A stretch of 64,000 nucleotides of DNA from Epiperipatus broadwayi (GCA_028023455.1 JAQFVV010000443.1:188001-252000), one strand, 5' to 3'. Positions 1 to 10,909 are shown, counted from the stretch's first letter. Notes: generated by a model from the sequence alone, not told the origin. Numbers and translations: made by a program.

Positions 1-134
1 AAGAATCTGTGAAAAGTAAAGTTGTGTATAGACCCCTCTCTTTTATTTCCCTCATGTCTAATTCTGATGTGAATGTTCACATTGAAAAAAAAAAATACAT
101 ATAATTTTATTGATGGGTGTTCATAAGAAGTTCA

Positions 135-209
135 AGCACCAGAATCGATCCTGGGACATTCCAATCCCAAGTTGGTTGCTCTATCAATTACGTTAAACTG
201 CTCAGTGCT
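135..209 (-). repeat. tRNA-like sequence (Pro-UGG-like), probable SINE head
   Basis: Read on the minus strand this folds as a degraded tRNA. The ends GCAC and GTGC pair, the anticodon stem CCAA/TTGG encloses the 7-nt loop CTTGGGA (anticodon TGG), and a B-box-like GGATCGATTC lies in a T-arm position. The arms have mismatches, and a T run (pol III-type stop on the minus strand) lies about 40 bp downstream. I infer a SINE head or tRNA pseudogene rather than a working tRNA. Confidence 0.45.
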
Positions 210-357
210 TTTTTTTTTTTTTTACATTGAAAATTTATATTTACAGAATGCTATACACCCGGGTCTCGTTTTATGCAGATTATTTTAATGCGATTTTAAA
301 GTTATGTGATTCATGCTTCTTCTTAATATCTTTGTATGCGGTTTTCTTTTATGTGAT

Positions 358-488
358 GAAAATTATTAGATCAGAAGTCAAGCTCCGATAATGTGCTATT
401 ACTTTAAATATTCTAATTTTGCGCACTCACACATCATATTTAAAGTAATAGCGCATTATTGGAGTTCGACTTCCATCTAATAATTTCA
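358..488. mobile_element. Palindromic MITE nested in the TA element
   Basis: About 130 bp made of two near-perfect inverted arms of roughly 50 bp (left arm ends with GCTATTACTTTAAATAT) around a 24-bp loop rich in GCGCACTCAC. The related element at 14811 lacks it: there the flanking sequence passes directly from TTTTTTATG to CAATAAAGAAG. This supports a later insertion into copy A. Confidence 0.65.
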
Positions 489-761
489 ATATTTTCAGTG
501 CTTTATATTAGTACTGTAATAGATTTTATGCAATAAAGAAGTTCATAATTCACTTAAAATCAGGATTTTCCCCATTTTATATACACAGATTAAATTTTAC
601 AAGATTATAATGTAAATCTGTTCAAATGTTATAGATGGAACTATACTATGCATGTTGTTGTTTTTGCATTTTAAATCATATTCTATTTTTGCATTTTTAA
701 AAAAGAGTACGTAATCAATTAATCATTTAGTGTCCGCAAGTTTATTTTTAAATGGTGAGTA

Positions 762-917
762 ACAGCGGTGGGCACAATTAAATTTGACAATTAAAATCTG
801 ATTTTTAATTGTAATTAACAATTTAAAAATTACGTAACGTGATATGAAATTAAGGTGATGTGAAACGATGAAATTTAATTTTTACTTGTTGGTTTTAATT
901 AAATTTTGCCCAACAGT
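762..917. mobile_element. hAT-like MITE
   Basis: The ends are ACAGCGGTGGGCACAATT and, in reverse, ACTGTTGGGCAAAATT. They are flanked by imperfect 8-bp repeats GGTGAGTA (754-761) and GGCGAGTC (918-925). CAGNGGTGGGC-type termini with 8-bp target duplications are typical of hAT elements. It is too short to encode a protein. It sits in the middle of the TA element. Confidence 0.55.
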
Positions 918-1766
918 GGCGAGTCGGTGTCTTTTTATTATCGTAAGTCTAGTCTAAGTTCTTATTTTTATTTTAAACTTAGTTTATTCTAACGGAGAGA
1001 AAAAAAAACACCCAAGAAAATGAATTTCTTTGGAAACAAAAATTTCAATTTTAGATCGCTTAGCGAAATGGGGAGGATCAACAACGATTGGAAAACGTTT
1101 TAGTTGTATTTCCTCTTGACTTGGTTTAAGGAGAAGCTACAGTACATCACGTCACATCATGACAAATCTGACGTTGCAAATAGCGATAATGATTAAAATA
1201 CCGTATGTATATGAAAAAAATATAAATTACGCATAAAAATATATTGTTTTGAATAAAATTAAATACTGTACTTAATAAAAAAAGTTTGATTTGTATCAAT
1301 TTTTTCCAAATTTGAAATTTTTTATTAGTCATATTTTATTTTCTAATTTTTTTTTTTATGTGAATTTTAAAGTAATTTTACGTTGTTGCTTTGCTTTTAT
1401 TAATTTTTGGAAAATTACAGTACGTATTCCCCATTTTTCAAGGTAAATTAAGTTTATTTTTGTGCTATTTCTTTTGTGCACGTTTTCTGAGGAGCCTATC
1501 TACCGCATAAAACGAGACCCAGGTGTATGCTATTTAGCAAATATAATGTACAGTGTTTAATTTAACACATATAACATGGGATTATTCATTTAATGTTTCC
1601 ATTTGCTTCCATTTTATTTTATAGAAAATTTTAGGACAGCATTGATCATTGTCTTGTCTATTTATTAATGACATTTCTTCAATTTGCATTATGTCTTCTT
1701 TATTCAATTAAATATATATAAAAAATGTAACTTCGAGAATTTAATGAGCTGTAATCTCGGAAAATG

Positions 1767-2001
1767 TAACAAACAAAATATATGCATAACTGTATTAGAA
1801 ATTACTTTTGTATTGTAAAATTACCAAACTATTCCAAGTGTACTTTCGTTTTTTTAACAAATGCCACAATTTTCTTCTCACCGTCAATGGCATGATTATG
1901 GTTGTTATGATTAAGTAGTTGGAAGTACACTAAGCATACTTTTCTAATTTTACAATATAAAGCTTATCTCTAATACGATTATGCATGTATTTTGTTTGTT
2001 A
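1767..2001. repeat. Imperfect foldback element
   Basis: The left arm 1767-1845 (starting TAACAAACAAAATATATGCA) is the reverse complement, with mismatches, of 1919-2001 (ending TATTTTGTTTGTTA). The spacer is about 70 bp. It is MITE-like, with no clear target duplication. It lies 190 bp before the first visible coding exon. Confidence 0.55.
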
Positions 2002-2191
2002 AATATATATAATATATTTCAATAAACAATTTATGCATGCCATTTATCTTTGATATTGTGATTTAATTTTAATAATTTAGATGCAGCAATGTTATTATCT
2101 TTATATAAATTATCTTATTATTTACTAATTCTTTTTAAAATTTTATTAACATATCCTTTTTTACTAATATGGGAAATTTTTTTTTGTTTAG

Positions 2192-2252
2192 GCTTATCTT
2201 GACAAGGCACAAAAACTTGTTCAAAATGAAAACGTTATGCTGCAAACATTAG
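2192..2252 (+). CDS. CCNT: Cyclin T, first exon in window (internal)
   Basis: The 61-bp exon is bounded by an acceptor (T-rich tract, then AG at 2190-2191) and a GTAAAG donor at 2253. It encodes AYLDKAQKLVQ...VMLQTL and leaves one base of a split Gly codon. In cyclin T this is the helix near the end of the first cyclin box, preceding the LGF motif. The residues match metazoan CCNT1/CCNT2 and Drosophila CycT well. Earlier exons, including the start codon, are not in the window. Confidence 0.93.
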
Positions 2253-2529
2253 GTAAAGTTTCTATATTTGTTTAACTTCAGTTAGTGAATTTTTATATAC
2301 GATTTTAGAGAAATGTGTTTAAGCTATGTTATATATAAACTTTGATGCCATTTAAATTGCCTAGCTTTTTAATATAAAATTAAACTATTAAATGAGCAGG
2401 GTTTTTGCTATTAGTGGTGGTTTTTAATGGAAATATTGCTTTTTAATTGTATATAAAAGTAATCTGTAAATTTTTCTGTAAACTATACAGCAATTGCATT
2501 TTTTAAAAGTTGTGAATAATTTATTTCAG

Positions 2530-2592
2530 GTTTTGATGTTGCCATTGACCATCCCCATACACATGTTGTGAAATGCTGCCAAATGGTCAAGG
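2530..2592 (+). CDS. CCNT: Cyclin T, second exon in window
   Basis: The 63-bp exon follows TTTCAG (AG at 2528-2529). It completes Gly and encodes FDVAIDHPHTHVVKCCQMVK, the invariant IDHPHTHVVK segment linking the two cyclin folds. The donor is GTTCGT at 2593-2598, which departs from consensus at +3/+4 but keeps G at +5. One base of a split Ala codon is carried forward. Reading on into the intron would give a stop within about 20 codons. The next matching exon is not until 39187. Confidence 0.93.
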
Positions 2593-3903
2593 GTTCGTAC
2601 AATGCACATTCCCGTAAATCCCTTTCTTATTACTATGCTTTTTGTCGTTTATAGCCAGATTTCATGAATTGTTTTTTGTTTTATTTTATTTTTTAAGAAT
2701 AGAAATAATTTAAGTTACTTATCTGTTTAAAAGCAAAATTCTCTAAAAATTTGATTAACTAATTAAAAAAATTAGAATTTTTAACTTTGAATTATATAAT
2801 GTTTGTCATATCTGTTTCTTGTAAAATAAATTTTTATATATATTCAGATTTATATTAGTAGTTGAATGTTGAAAGAAAAATTGTGTGATGATTTTTGTAT
2901 ATATTCATGTTGAATTTTTTTTTATTCATTAATATTAAAAATTAATTTTAAACTTGTTCTAAATATTTATTGTCATTGCTAAGATTTAATACTGATTAAT
3001 AATGAAATGTTGTTTAATCATTCATCTGAAATATATGAAAATTATTTTAAATATCTTGTTTCAAATACATAAATTTTAGATTGAACTTATTTTGAGAAAA
3101 ACTGGGTAAGGATTGAAAAAATACAAATTTTTAATTATCTAAATTTGATTTGTTCAAAATGTAAGTTATCTATTATTTTTTTAAAACAGTCTATTTTTAA
3201 TGTTATTTTCTTAATGCTAAAATTTTAATTCAAATTAATATTAAAATGGCATATAACAATTATAAAAGTTTCAAAGTTATTTTCAAGTTTTAACTTGTGA
3301 TTTTTATAAAATTTTGCTTCAAAAACAGATTTTATCTTTTTGAATGAATGTTCAATTTTAATTATCCAAGATGAATTTGCAACAAATGTAATTAATAAAT
3401 TAAGTATTTTATTTAACAAAATATGATTGATTAGCTAAATAAGGGATTGGTTTTTGGTTTAATTTTTTTCTTTCTGTAAATCAATTCATGTGTTAAGCAA
3501 TAGATTATAATTATATGTTAATATTTAAGTTATATTAATAATTATACTTTTTAAAGCAAATATTAAAAAAAAAAAATTTTAAAGCATATTCATTATTTTT
3601 ATTAACATTATACAATCAGAAACAAAATTAAATGTTATAGTTTTTAAGAATATCATTTAATCTAGTAGCCTTTTTTATTATCTTTCATTGATTGTTTTAG
3701 TATATAATAATCATAAAATGTAAAGAATTCAAACTAATGATTTTTTTGGACAAAAATAATGAATTTAAATGTCAAAATGATTTATAATACTTTCTTAGAG
3801 AGAATCTAATCTTATTTTTGAACTACAGATAGTTGTTCTCTCTTTAGATTAGCTAGACACATACATAAATTTAACAAAAATATCTGTCATACATAGTAAA
3901 TAC
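2593..3903. other. AT-rich intron sequence without recognised features
   Basis: Long A/T runs and scattered short ORFs with no recognisable domain. A short imperfect inverted repeat lies near 3795-3850. I see nothing further. Confidence 0.6.
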
Positions 3904-5436
3904 GGTACTGTTCTATTAGCCGGTGTCAGCCGCTTAATGGCGTTGTTGTGATGCAAAAACACAGAAATATAACGTTATCGGACCCATCCCATTATTTGTG
4001 AAATAATAATAATCATACGGGTTAACGTAATTCATTTATTTCCTTAATAAATTATTGTAATTTATAACAATTTTACATTAATATGCATTATTGCAAATAT
4101 TGCTTGAGAAGTAACTAACTACATCGTGGTAGAAGAAATGATAATGCTTTAATTACTGAACTGTATTTTACTTTTTTTTTTGTAATTTTTGAAAAGGAAA
4201 ATTATTTATTTATTACAATAGCTATCTTTGAAAGAAGGTATGTGTGGATATTAATGGTACACCTATCAATAACGATTAATAATTTCCAACCCGATTGGTT
4301 ATTGTTTTTTTTTTTTAAAAGATTAATAAATGTATTCTTTTGATAATTTGTTTGGGTCTCTGGATAGAACTACGAGAAATTTTACAGTCAGACATTTTAC
4401 CCTATGGGTTAACGCAATTCATTGATTTCCTTAATCAATGACTGTAATTTATTCGATAACAATCAATTTTGTGATACAAAATTTAAACCTTCAATTACAA
4501 GTCCCTACAAATTTCATCTTCATCCTGGAATGTAGGACAGATGGTATCCCTTTTCAAATCCGCAATAATTCAAACTTATAAATTGACATACCTTATTGCA
4601 AATATTCTATTAGAATAGAATTAATTCCCTGTGTAGGCCAGCGCTTTGCTCCTCCCTCCCCGCAAACTTTAAAATGTTTACTATCATTGCATGAGAGATA
4701 ATTAACTACATCGTGGTGGAAGAAATGATAATAACTTAAATACTGAATTGTATTTTACTTTTTTTGTTGTCATTTTTGAAAAAGGAAAATTAATATTTAT
4801 TTATTGTTTACAATAGCTATATTTGTAAGAATATGTGATTAAGGTATGTATATTAATGGCACACCTATTAATAACGATTAATAATTTCCAACTCGATTGG
4901 TTATTTATTTATTTTTTTAAAAGATTAATAAATGTATTCGTTTTTACAATTTCTTATTGTCTCTATATAACTACGAGAAATTTTACAGTTCAACATTTTA
5001 ATTCTCGTAGGTATTCTCACAAACCGTGACTTTTTTCGGTAAAACAGTGAATTTGTGGTATCTCGTAACCTTTTCTAATTATTTACACCTTACATATTGT
5101 GTTCGGAAGCGGGATAATGGGCTTATAATTATTATTTTTTAATAGTACGTTTGTTAAGTTGAACCGTAATTACTTTTGAATGCAGACTGCAAGGGTTCTG
5201 CAAACTTTAAATCTACTCATGGTATGGTAGCGAAGTGCTAACATTGATAAAAACTAGGATTATTGTGTGCACTCGCACAAACTGCACAAGACAAATTCAA
5301 GCCATTAGTTACAACCAACAGAAAAAAAAAGTTGTCTATTTGGTTGAATTTTGGGCGGCGACCGCGTAAACTGCATATTTATGTGTTTTTGCATATAAAT
5401 AACGCCATCAAGCGGCTGACACCGGCTAACAGTACA
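3904..5436. mobile_element. Merlin-related inverted-repeat transposon, non-autonomous
   Basis: The left end GGTACTGTTCTATTAGCCGG continues GTGTCAGCCGC, and the right end in reverse reads GTACTGTTAGCCGGTGTCAG. Just inside, both ends share GATGGCGTT-type sequence and a GTTTTTGCAT or CAAAAACACA block. The termini match the element at 40092-41692 over GTGTCAGCCGC and ATGTGTTTTTG, so the two belong to one family. The right end lacks about 5 bp relative to the left, and I could not find a clean 8-bp target duplication. No transposase is visible; the interior is a long internal duplication. Confidence 0.65.
4018..5003 (+). repeat. Internal direct duplication inside the Merlin-related element
   Basis: The block from 4018 to about 4400 (GGGTTAACGTAATTCAT... 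through ACTACGAGAAATTTTACAGT) recurs from 4406 to about 5003, with substitutions and an extra 200 bp in the second copy. The shared landmarks are AACTACATCGTGGT, ACACCTAT-AATAACGATTAA and CTACGAGAAATTTTACAG. Confidence 0.75.
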
Positions 5437-6815
5437 GTTTTAAAAGTACTTTGTACATTATGCTGTATTTTATGATATACAACATTTTAAATATATCACA
5501 ATTTAGATTTGAAAAATACGTCATTTAGTGATATGGATCTTATTATCAGCATATGAATTTCATCTTTAGTTTTAGCTAGTATAATTTTAATTTTTTTGTT
5601 CTACTGCTTAGCAAAAAGAAAAAAAACTTTTTTCAAAGTTGCATATTAATTTAATTGCCAAAATAAAAGCGAAAGAAGGTAGCTTTCTTTTTAGTAGCAA
5701 AATACATTTCATTAAAATAAATTGAAAGATATTTTCAAGTATATACAATATTAATAAATGTTTTGTCCATATTAGAATGAATCGTTTCGATATAAAACTA
5801 CTTTTAATTATAAAACAAAATTGTTTGTCTGTATAATATCATTTACATTTTTTAATAATAATTGTAAAGAAATACACTATATGTGATTTTGCATTCAATG
5901 TATATATAGATGTAGATATTTAGCAATTGTTGAAATTCAGTTATTAATATATATATTTTTTTCTATCTTTATTGTTATTGATAAATATTTAAAAGTAAAA
6001 AAATTACATAATTAATATTTACTTTGTTAGGAAAGAAAGACCTAAATGGATGTCTTCATCTAGGACATAGATCTTGCAGAAACAATAACAAACTAATTTT
6101 TACATAAAAAAAAAAAACTTGTTAATAATGACCAATAAATAAATTTGTATATTAATTTATTCAAAATTTATGTAACTCACTTTTAAGTAATTAAAAAACT
6201 TATTTTAAAACTTGAACATACTAAAATTAATAATCTTTTCTTTATCTATAAAATGATAAGTGAAATTATGTAGTTCACTAAAAATCCTGGATGTAAATTG
6301 ATAATATTAACAAAAATGGACACCCTTATTAAAAAAAAAACAAATTTATTAAAAATTTGGCAGAAAAGAGCATCTGCTAGTAAAAAATGCAGTATTCTGA
6401 AAAGTATTAGTAATTACTTATTTAACAGAAACTTGTTCTGACACAATTAAATATGTGTTAACTATTTAAAATCCTAGTGAATGGCATGTTGAATTTTTAG
6501 TAATTGGACTGAGATACAACTTGTACAGTATCTTCAGTTTGAAGGCACCAGATGTGAAGTTATATATTATCAAAAAGAGCAAATATTAAGGAATGTAATA
6601 AAGCTGTGAAAACTCATTTCCCTTAAAAAAAATTAGAAAAACAAGATTTCAACACTTTTACAAATATTTAATTTTTTTTTATAAGTTCACAAATTCTAAA
6701 TTTTAATCGAACACTTTCCTGGACAGCTTAGTCATATTCCTTAAAAGATATTCAACATAATTTACCTGAGATAATACCTTATTGTAAAGCATTAAAAGCA
6801 AAATATGCTATTTTT
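5437..6815. other. AT-rich intron, no recognised gene
   Basis: Only A/T-rich sequence, a (TA)n stretch near 5945, and a slightly more complex stretch (about 6300-6660) with no domain I recognise. Confidence 0.5.
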
Positions 6816-7245
6816 ATTAGCCGACCTACTTCTATCATTGCATGCTGATATCTTCTGAAAATATGTTTCTAATAAAGAAGACATTTTTAACAAAGAAGAC
6901 ATTTGAAATAGCTGTATCAAAGCAATGACAGAATAAGCTCATTGGCCAGCACTTGGACTTTCTATCAATCATACTGAGCTCGGTTCTGATTGACCGTGAG
7001 ATAATTATTTAATGTAAAACAATTAGAAAGAAGACATGCCTCAGAGTTTAATTTCTTCTAGCTGATCTACCTCTATCCTTGCATTGTGTCTTTGGAAATT
7101 CTAATAAAGTAGATGTATTTTTAACAATGAAGACATTTGAAATAGCTGTATCGAAACAGTGCACAATAAGCACATTGGTCAGTGCACTTGGACTTTCTAT
7201 TCCAACCATACTAAATTCAGTTCTGATTGGGCAAATCAACATCAC
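6816..7245 (+). repeat. Diverged tandem duplication, unit about 240 bp
   Basis: 6816-7000 and 7056-7245 share GCTGTATCRAA, CACTTGGACTTTCTAT and GTTCTGATTG in the same order. The second copy is open on the + strand (7079-7273) and contains LVSALGLSIPTILNS, which resembles a helix-turn-helix-like stretch. The downstream segment at 7338 suggests that this was once the coding region of a mobile element. Confidence 0.6.
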
Positions 7246-7337
7246 CCATGAAGCAGTTGTACATTTTGACTGAAGTTGGACATTGATATGAATGTTATGT
7301 AGCATTTTTTTTTATTATTTTACAAATAATATTTCCA

Positions 7338-7560
7338 GATGGTGGACAAGCATTATTGAACATAAGTATTGACTTCTTATCTATTCAAACTATAACTAAA
7401 ACCGCTTCTTCACAATAAGAGAATTTGTTTGCAAACAGCTCTTTTGCTAATTCCATGCTACTGAAAAATTTCACAAGAAAATGTGATTCTGTTTTGTAAG
7501 ATGCAGCACAACAACTGATAGTATCATTTGAGTACCCAGACATAAGCCAGTTCTTTAATT
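7338..7560 (+). pseudogene. Broken coding remnant of an unidentified repeat-encoded protein
   Basis: The frame starting GAT-GGT-GGA-CAA reads DGGQALLNISIDFLSIQ and stops near 7419. Similar coding sense continues after it (ENLFANSSFANS). A DGGQ/DGGGG-FLK motif occurs, as I recall, in uncharacterised transposon-associated proteins of invertebrates. The match is from memory and weak. TTTCCAG directly before it resembles a splice acceptor. It has no intact frame. Confidence 0.25.
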
Positions 7561-7607
7561 AAAGTTGTACTTTTTTCTGTAAACGATTTGTGTACTACAT
7601 ATATCAT

Positions 7608-8400
7608 AAACAGGCAAAAGTGCTACCCTGTGCCAACCAGAGTAATTAATGGATGCCAGAAGGCTTGTGCATAAAATCCCCATCTGGTGCCTACTCATCC
7701 AATATCCCCAAACTAGTTTCTGGCTTATGACCTTTGTCAGTGAGGAGCCTTGGATCTAAGAGCACCTCCAGCAGCCACCTTTTATCTCTACTTAACTACA
7801 AAACTATGAGAATAAAACAATAATATTTTCAATCTAAGCTCAATAGCTTATATAGTCATATGGGTCTGAACTCAGTTCAGTACCCATACGTTTTGGCGTT
7901 CTTGGCTCTTTAACAACCATAGCCACCACTATCCTATTAGGCAGGATCAGTATTAAACCACTAAACATCACATGATCACCATCTCTTATGCTAGTACATA
8001 ACTTATTAAACAGGCAAAACTCTCCATTTAGTAGTGCTACCCTGTGCCAACCAGAGTAATCAATGGATGCCAAAAGGCTTGTGCATAAAATCCCCATATG
8101 ACTATATAAGCTATTGAGCTTAGATTGAAAATATTATTGTGTGTTCAATTTAATTCTCTTAGTTTTGTAGTTAAGTAGAGATAAAAGGTGGCTGCTGGAG
8201 GGTTGCATTAGATCCTATGATTTAGGTTCAGTGCTCTCAGATCCAAGGCTCCTCACTGACGAAGGCCACAACCAGAAACTAGTTTGGGGATATTGGATGA
8301 GTAAGCACTAGATGGGGATTTTATGCACAAGCCTTCTGGCATCCATTGATTACTCTGGTTGGCACAGGGTGACACTACTGTATGGAAGGTTTTGCCTGCT
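7608..8400. repeat. Large foldback with a third internal copy
   Basis: 7608-7862 is the reverse complement of about 8091-8400. Shared landmarks are ACCCTGTGCCAACCAGAG, GGCTTGTGCATAAAATCCCC, CCTCCAGCAGCCACC and CTCAATAGCTTATATAGTCA. Between the arms, about 7950-8097 is a further copy of the arm end in the left-arm orientation. The arms are several percent diverged. The sequence is GC-richer than its surroundings and carries open frames in both arms that are artefacts of the repeat. Confidence 0.75.
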
Positions 8401-8848
8401 TAATAATAATGTGGCTGGCATAAGAGGTGGTCGTCATGTGATGTTTAGTGGTTTATATCAATTATGGCTATCTGCACACATCCATCATTTGATCTCTATC
8501 AGTTTTGAGGATCATATTTATTCATTGTATTTCTACCCATAAACTGTATAATTGCTTCGTCAACTGCTATTTTTTCATGCACCTGATATGCGACTTTGAA
8601 ATTTACAGGGTGACACTACTGTATGGAAAGTTTTGCCTGTTTAATAATAGTTATGTGCTAGCATAAGAGGTGATGATCATGTGATGTTTAGTGGTTTATA
8701 TTAATTATGGCTATCTGCACACATCCATCATTTGATCTCTATCAGTTTTGATGATCATATTTATTCATTGTATTTCTACCCATAAACTGTATAATTGCTT
8801 CGTCAACTGCTATTTTTTCATGCACCTGCTATGCGACTTTGAAATTTA
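8367..8848 (+). repeat. Two-copy tandem repeat, 241-bp unit
   Basis: GGGTGACACTACTGTATGG starts at 8367 and again at 8608. The two units are nearly identical through to CGACTTTGAAATTTACA, differing mainly around AATAATAATGTGGCTGG versus AATAGTTATGTGCTAG. The high identity implies a recent duplication of the sequence just outside the foldback arm. Confidence 0.85.
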
Positions 8849-9050
8849 CATTGCAGTGATCTATTATAGGCTTAACTTTATAAATTTCTATCATGCTCTT
8901 TACTATCAATTGTTGGCATTTTTATTTTATATTTCATATGGTTTTATGTCAAAATAAAAATGAAGGTAATGTATATTTTATTCATGGGTGATAAGATTAT
9001 TTGGACTTTGAGGCTTTATATAGTGTGCTATTGCAATGTAAGACGGATGG

Positions 9051-9305
9051 ATGTTATTGTCAGAAAGCAAGTTCAAGTCTGATAGTGATGGTGGTCCAGG
9101 GGCAGAAGTGGTTGCTGGACTCGTGGGTAAAGATGCCTTATTCATTGTTTTTCCCCCAGAAATTGCAGTCTCATCATCATCATCTGAGCAGTCACTAAGA
9201 CATTACTCATCAGATGAGTTGCCAGAAAGTTTGGCCTCTGAAACACATAGATTGTCTATCAGCATTCAAAATCGGAACAAATCTGAATCAGATTCCATTT
9301 TTTAG
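9051..9305 (+). other. Unassigned Ser/Glu-rich open frame, possibly a gene or transposon fragment
   Basis: An 84-codon frame reads MLLSESKFKSDSDGGPG..., contains VSSSSSEQSLRHYSSDELPE and ends ESDSIF. It is notably GC-richer than the flanks, and its low-complexity acidic/Ser content is typical of unstructured protein. I do not recognise it. It has no promoter or splice context that I can support, and it lies within the giant cyclin T intron. Confidence 0.25.
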
Positions 9306-9879
9306 CTTATATAAAATTATAATAGGTTATTTTTGTTAAAACTAAAAAAAGGAAAAACAAAAAGTATTAAAAGAAGAGAAAAAATACGTCTTACTTCTTA
9401 CCAATTACATACAATCTTGATTTAAATTATTATTGGTCAAAATTTTAGATTTTGAGAAGTTTGCGGATGTTCAGCACTGAATCGTTAAAGAAAAACTGCA
9501 TTTTATGAAATAGGAGCTTATTTAATGCGAGAAAAATAGAATTTGATTTTCTCCTTATAGACAAAAAATAGTTTATTATGAACATTTTTGGTAAATCTTT
9601 TATGAGTTTCTAATATATATATATATGATTTGTGAATAAAATAAAACTTAAACAGAAACATAACATTTGTTGTGGAAACAATAATTATTTAATAGTAAAT
9701 GTGCTCTTGTCTGGTTAATAAAAGAATTAAATATAGTGGTGCATGTTAAATATATGTTAAATAAAAAGAATAAAATGATAATTAGTTGGTTTTTTTTTTG
9801 TCTTTGGAAATATTGTGCATGCATGTTAAAATATATGTTAAATAAAAAGAGACTACAATTTGTGAAGAAAAGGAATGTG
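9306..9879. other. AT-rich spacer with short direct repeats
   Basis: Holds a (TA)n run near 9613. The phrase GCATGTTAAA(A)TATATGTTAAATAAAAAG appears twice (about 9740 and 9824). Nothing else is recognised. Confidence 0.5.
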
Positions 9880-10169
9880 AAAATATAAAAGTGAGGCGAA
9901 GGATTGATTATCTCGAATTTTGTAAAATGGTGCGGGAAAAAAATTGATAATTTTATAAGAAAGTATAATTGTGAATTAGTAAGGTAAGTTATAGAAGAGA
10001 ATAAAAATCTCAAGAGTGTAAAACAACATTTTGATATTTGTAGGAAACTTATTTCTGCAATGAGAAAAAAAAATGGAACTATTACTAAAAAGAGAAATGA
10101 CATTATGAAATGTGTAGAAGAGTTCTCTCAAGAATTATATAGCAATAAAAAACAATGAAAAATATCTAC
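9880..10169 (+). pseudogene. LINE (non-LTR retrotransposon) fragment, region before the reverse transcriptase
   Basis: The frame around 9988-10156 reads VIEENKNLKSVKQHF, then KNGTITKKRNDIMK and EEFSQELYSN. This is the linker typical of LINE ORF2 between endonuclease and reverse transcriptase. Stops occur on either side. It is split from its continuation (10910-11770) by a palindromic insertion. Confidence 0.7.
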
Positions 10170-10183
10170 AACTATTATGTCTT

Positions 10184-10895
10184 AAACAATATTTATCTAA
10201 ATCGCATGTTGTTAAAAATTGATAATAAATTGAAAGTATGCTAGCCTTTCACATGCGCAATTATAACTGAGACAGCCAATCAGATTTTAAACAGCTATCT
10301 AATAAACAATCAAGCTTAGACACGAGACAGAGATTTTGATAGAAAAGGTTGATACCAACCTTTTCTAAACTTAACTTTTATATATATAAGCCAGTCTTAA
10401 GCATCTTAGCCCGAAAGCTTAAATATATAAACATATACAATTATCATTCATTGTATTATTAATATAATATATTACGGCACGAAATCAGATTTACTATACC
10501 GCAATTTCCATAGCAGCAACGTATGTAAACAATATTTATCTAAATCGCATGTTGTTAAAAATTGATAATAAATTGAAAGTATGCTATAAGTAAGTATATT
10601 GTTTACATACATTGCGGTATAGTAAATCTGAGATTTCGTGCCGTAATATATTATATTAATAACACAATGAATGATAATTGTATATGTTTATATATTTAAG
10701 CTTTCGGGCTAAGATGCTTAAGACTGGCTTATATATATAATAAGTTAAGTTTAGAAAAGGTTGGTATCAACCTTTTCTATCAAAATCCCTGTCTCGTGTC
10801 TAAGCTTGATTGTTTATTAGATAGCTGTTTAAAATCTGATTGGCTGTCTCAGTTATAATTGCGCATATGAAAGGCTAGCATACTTTCAATTTATT
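10184..10895. mobile_element. 712-bp palindromic element inserted in the LINE, with 14-bp target duplication
   Basis: The arms 10224-10505 and about 10605-10895 are near-perfect inverted copies, with landmarks GAAAAGGTTGRTACCAACC, AGACTGGCTTATATATATAA and TACGGCACGAAAT. The insert is flanked by AACTATTATGTCTT at 10170-10183 and 10896-10909, an exact 14-bp duplication, and the LINE frame sense continues after it. The first 70 bp (AAACAATATTTATCTAAATC...) recur in direct orientation at the palindrome centre (10528-10586). No coding sequence. The class is uncertain; a long target duplication plus head-to-head arms could fit a Penelope-type or other retroelement dimer. Confidence 0.85.
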
Positions 10896-10909
10896 AACTA
10901 TTATGTCTT

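Larger units (their letters stand above)
256..1525. mobile_element. TA-inserting terminal-inverted-repeat DNA transposon, non-autonomous (copy A)
   Basis: The left end begins CACCCGGGTCTCGTTTTATG, and the right end read in reverse begins CACCTGGGTCTCGTTTTATG. Both are flanked by TA (254-255 and 1526-1527), the duplication expected of the Tc1/mariner group. The left 300 bp and right 350 bp are shared with the element at 14811-17920, where an empty site confirms the ends. No transposase frame is visible, so this is a non-autonomous copy. It contains two nested elements, at 358-488 and 762-917. It lies in the cyclin T intron upstream of the first visible exon. Confidence 0.8.

Noticed and set aside
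7840-8542. Two frames both starting MGILCTSLLASIDYSGWHRV
   Set aside because: They are the same repeat in opposite orientations; the frames diverge and end differently, so they are not a conserved protein.
9648-10103. 151-codon minus-strand frame
   Set aside because: It is the antisense of AT-rich spacer and LINE coding sequence, with low-complexity Phe/Leu/Ile content and no domain.
10370-10430. Hammerhead ribozyme in the palindrome (CCCGAAAGC motif)
   Set aside because: A GAAA box is present but no CUGAUGA box lies at the right distance on either strand.
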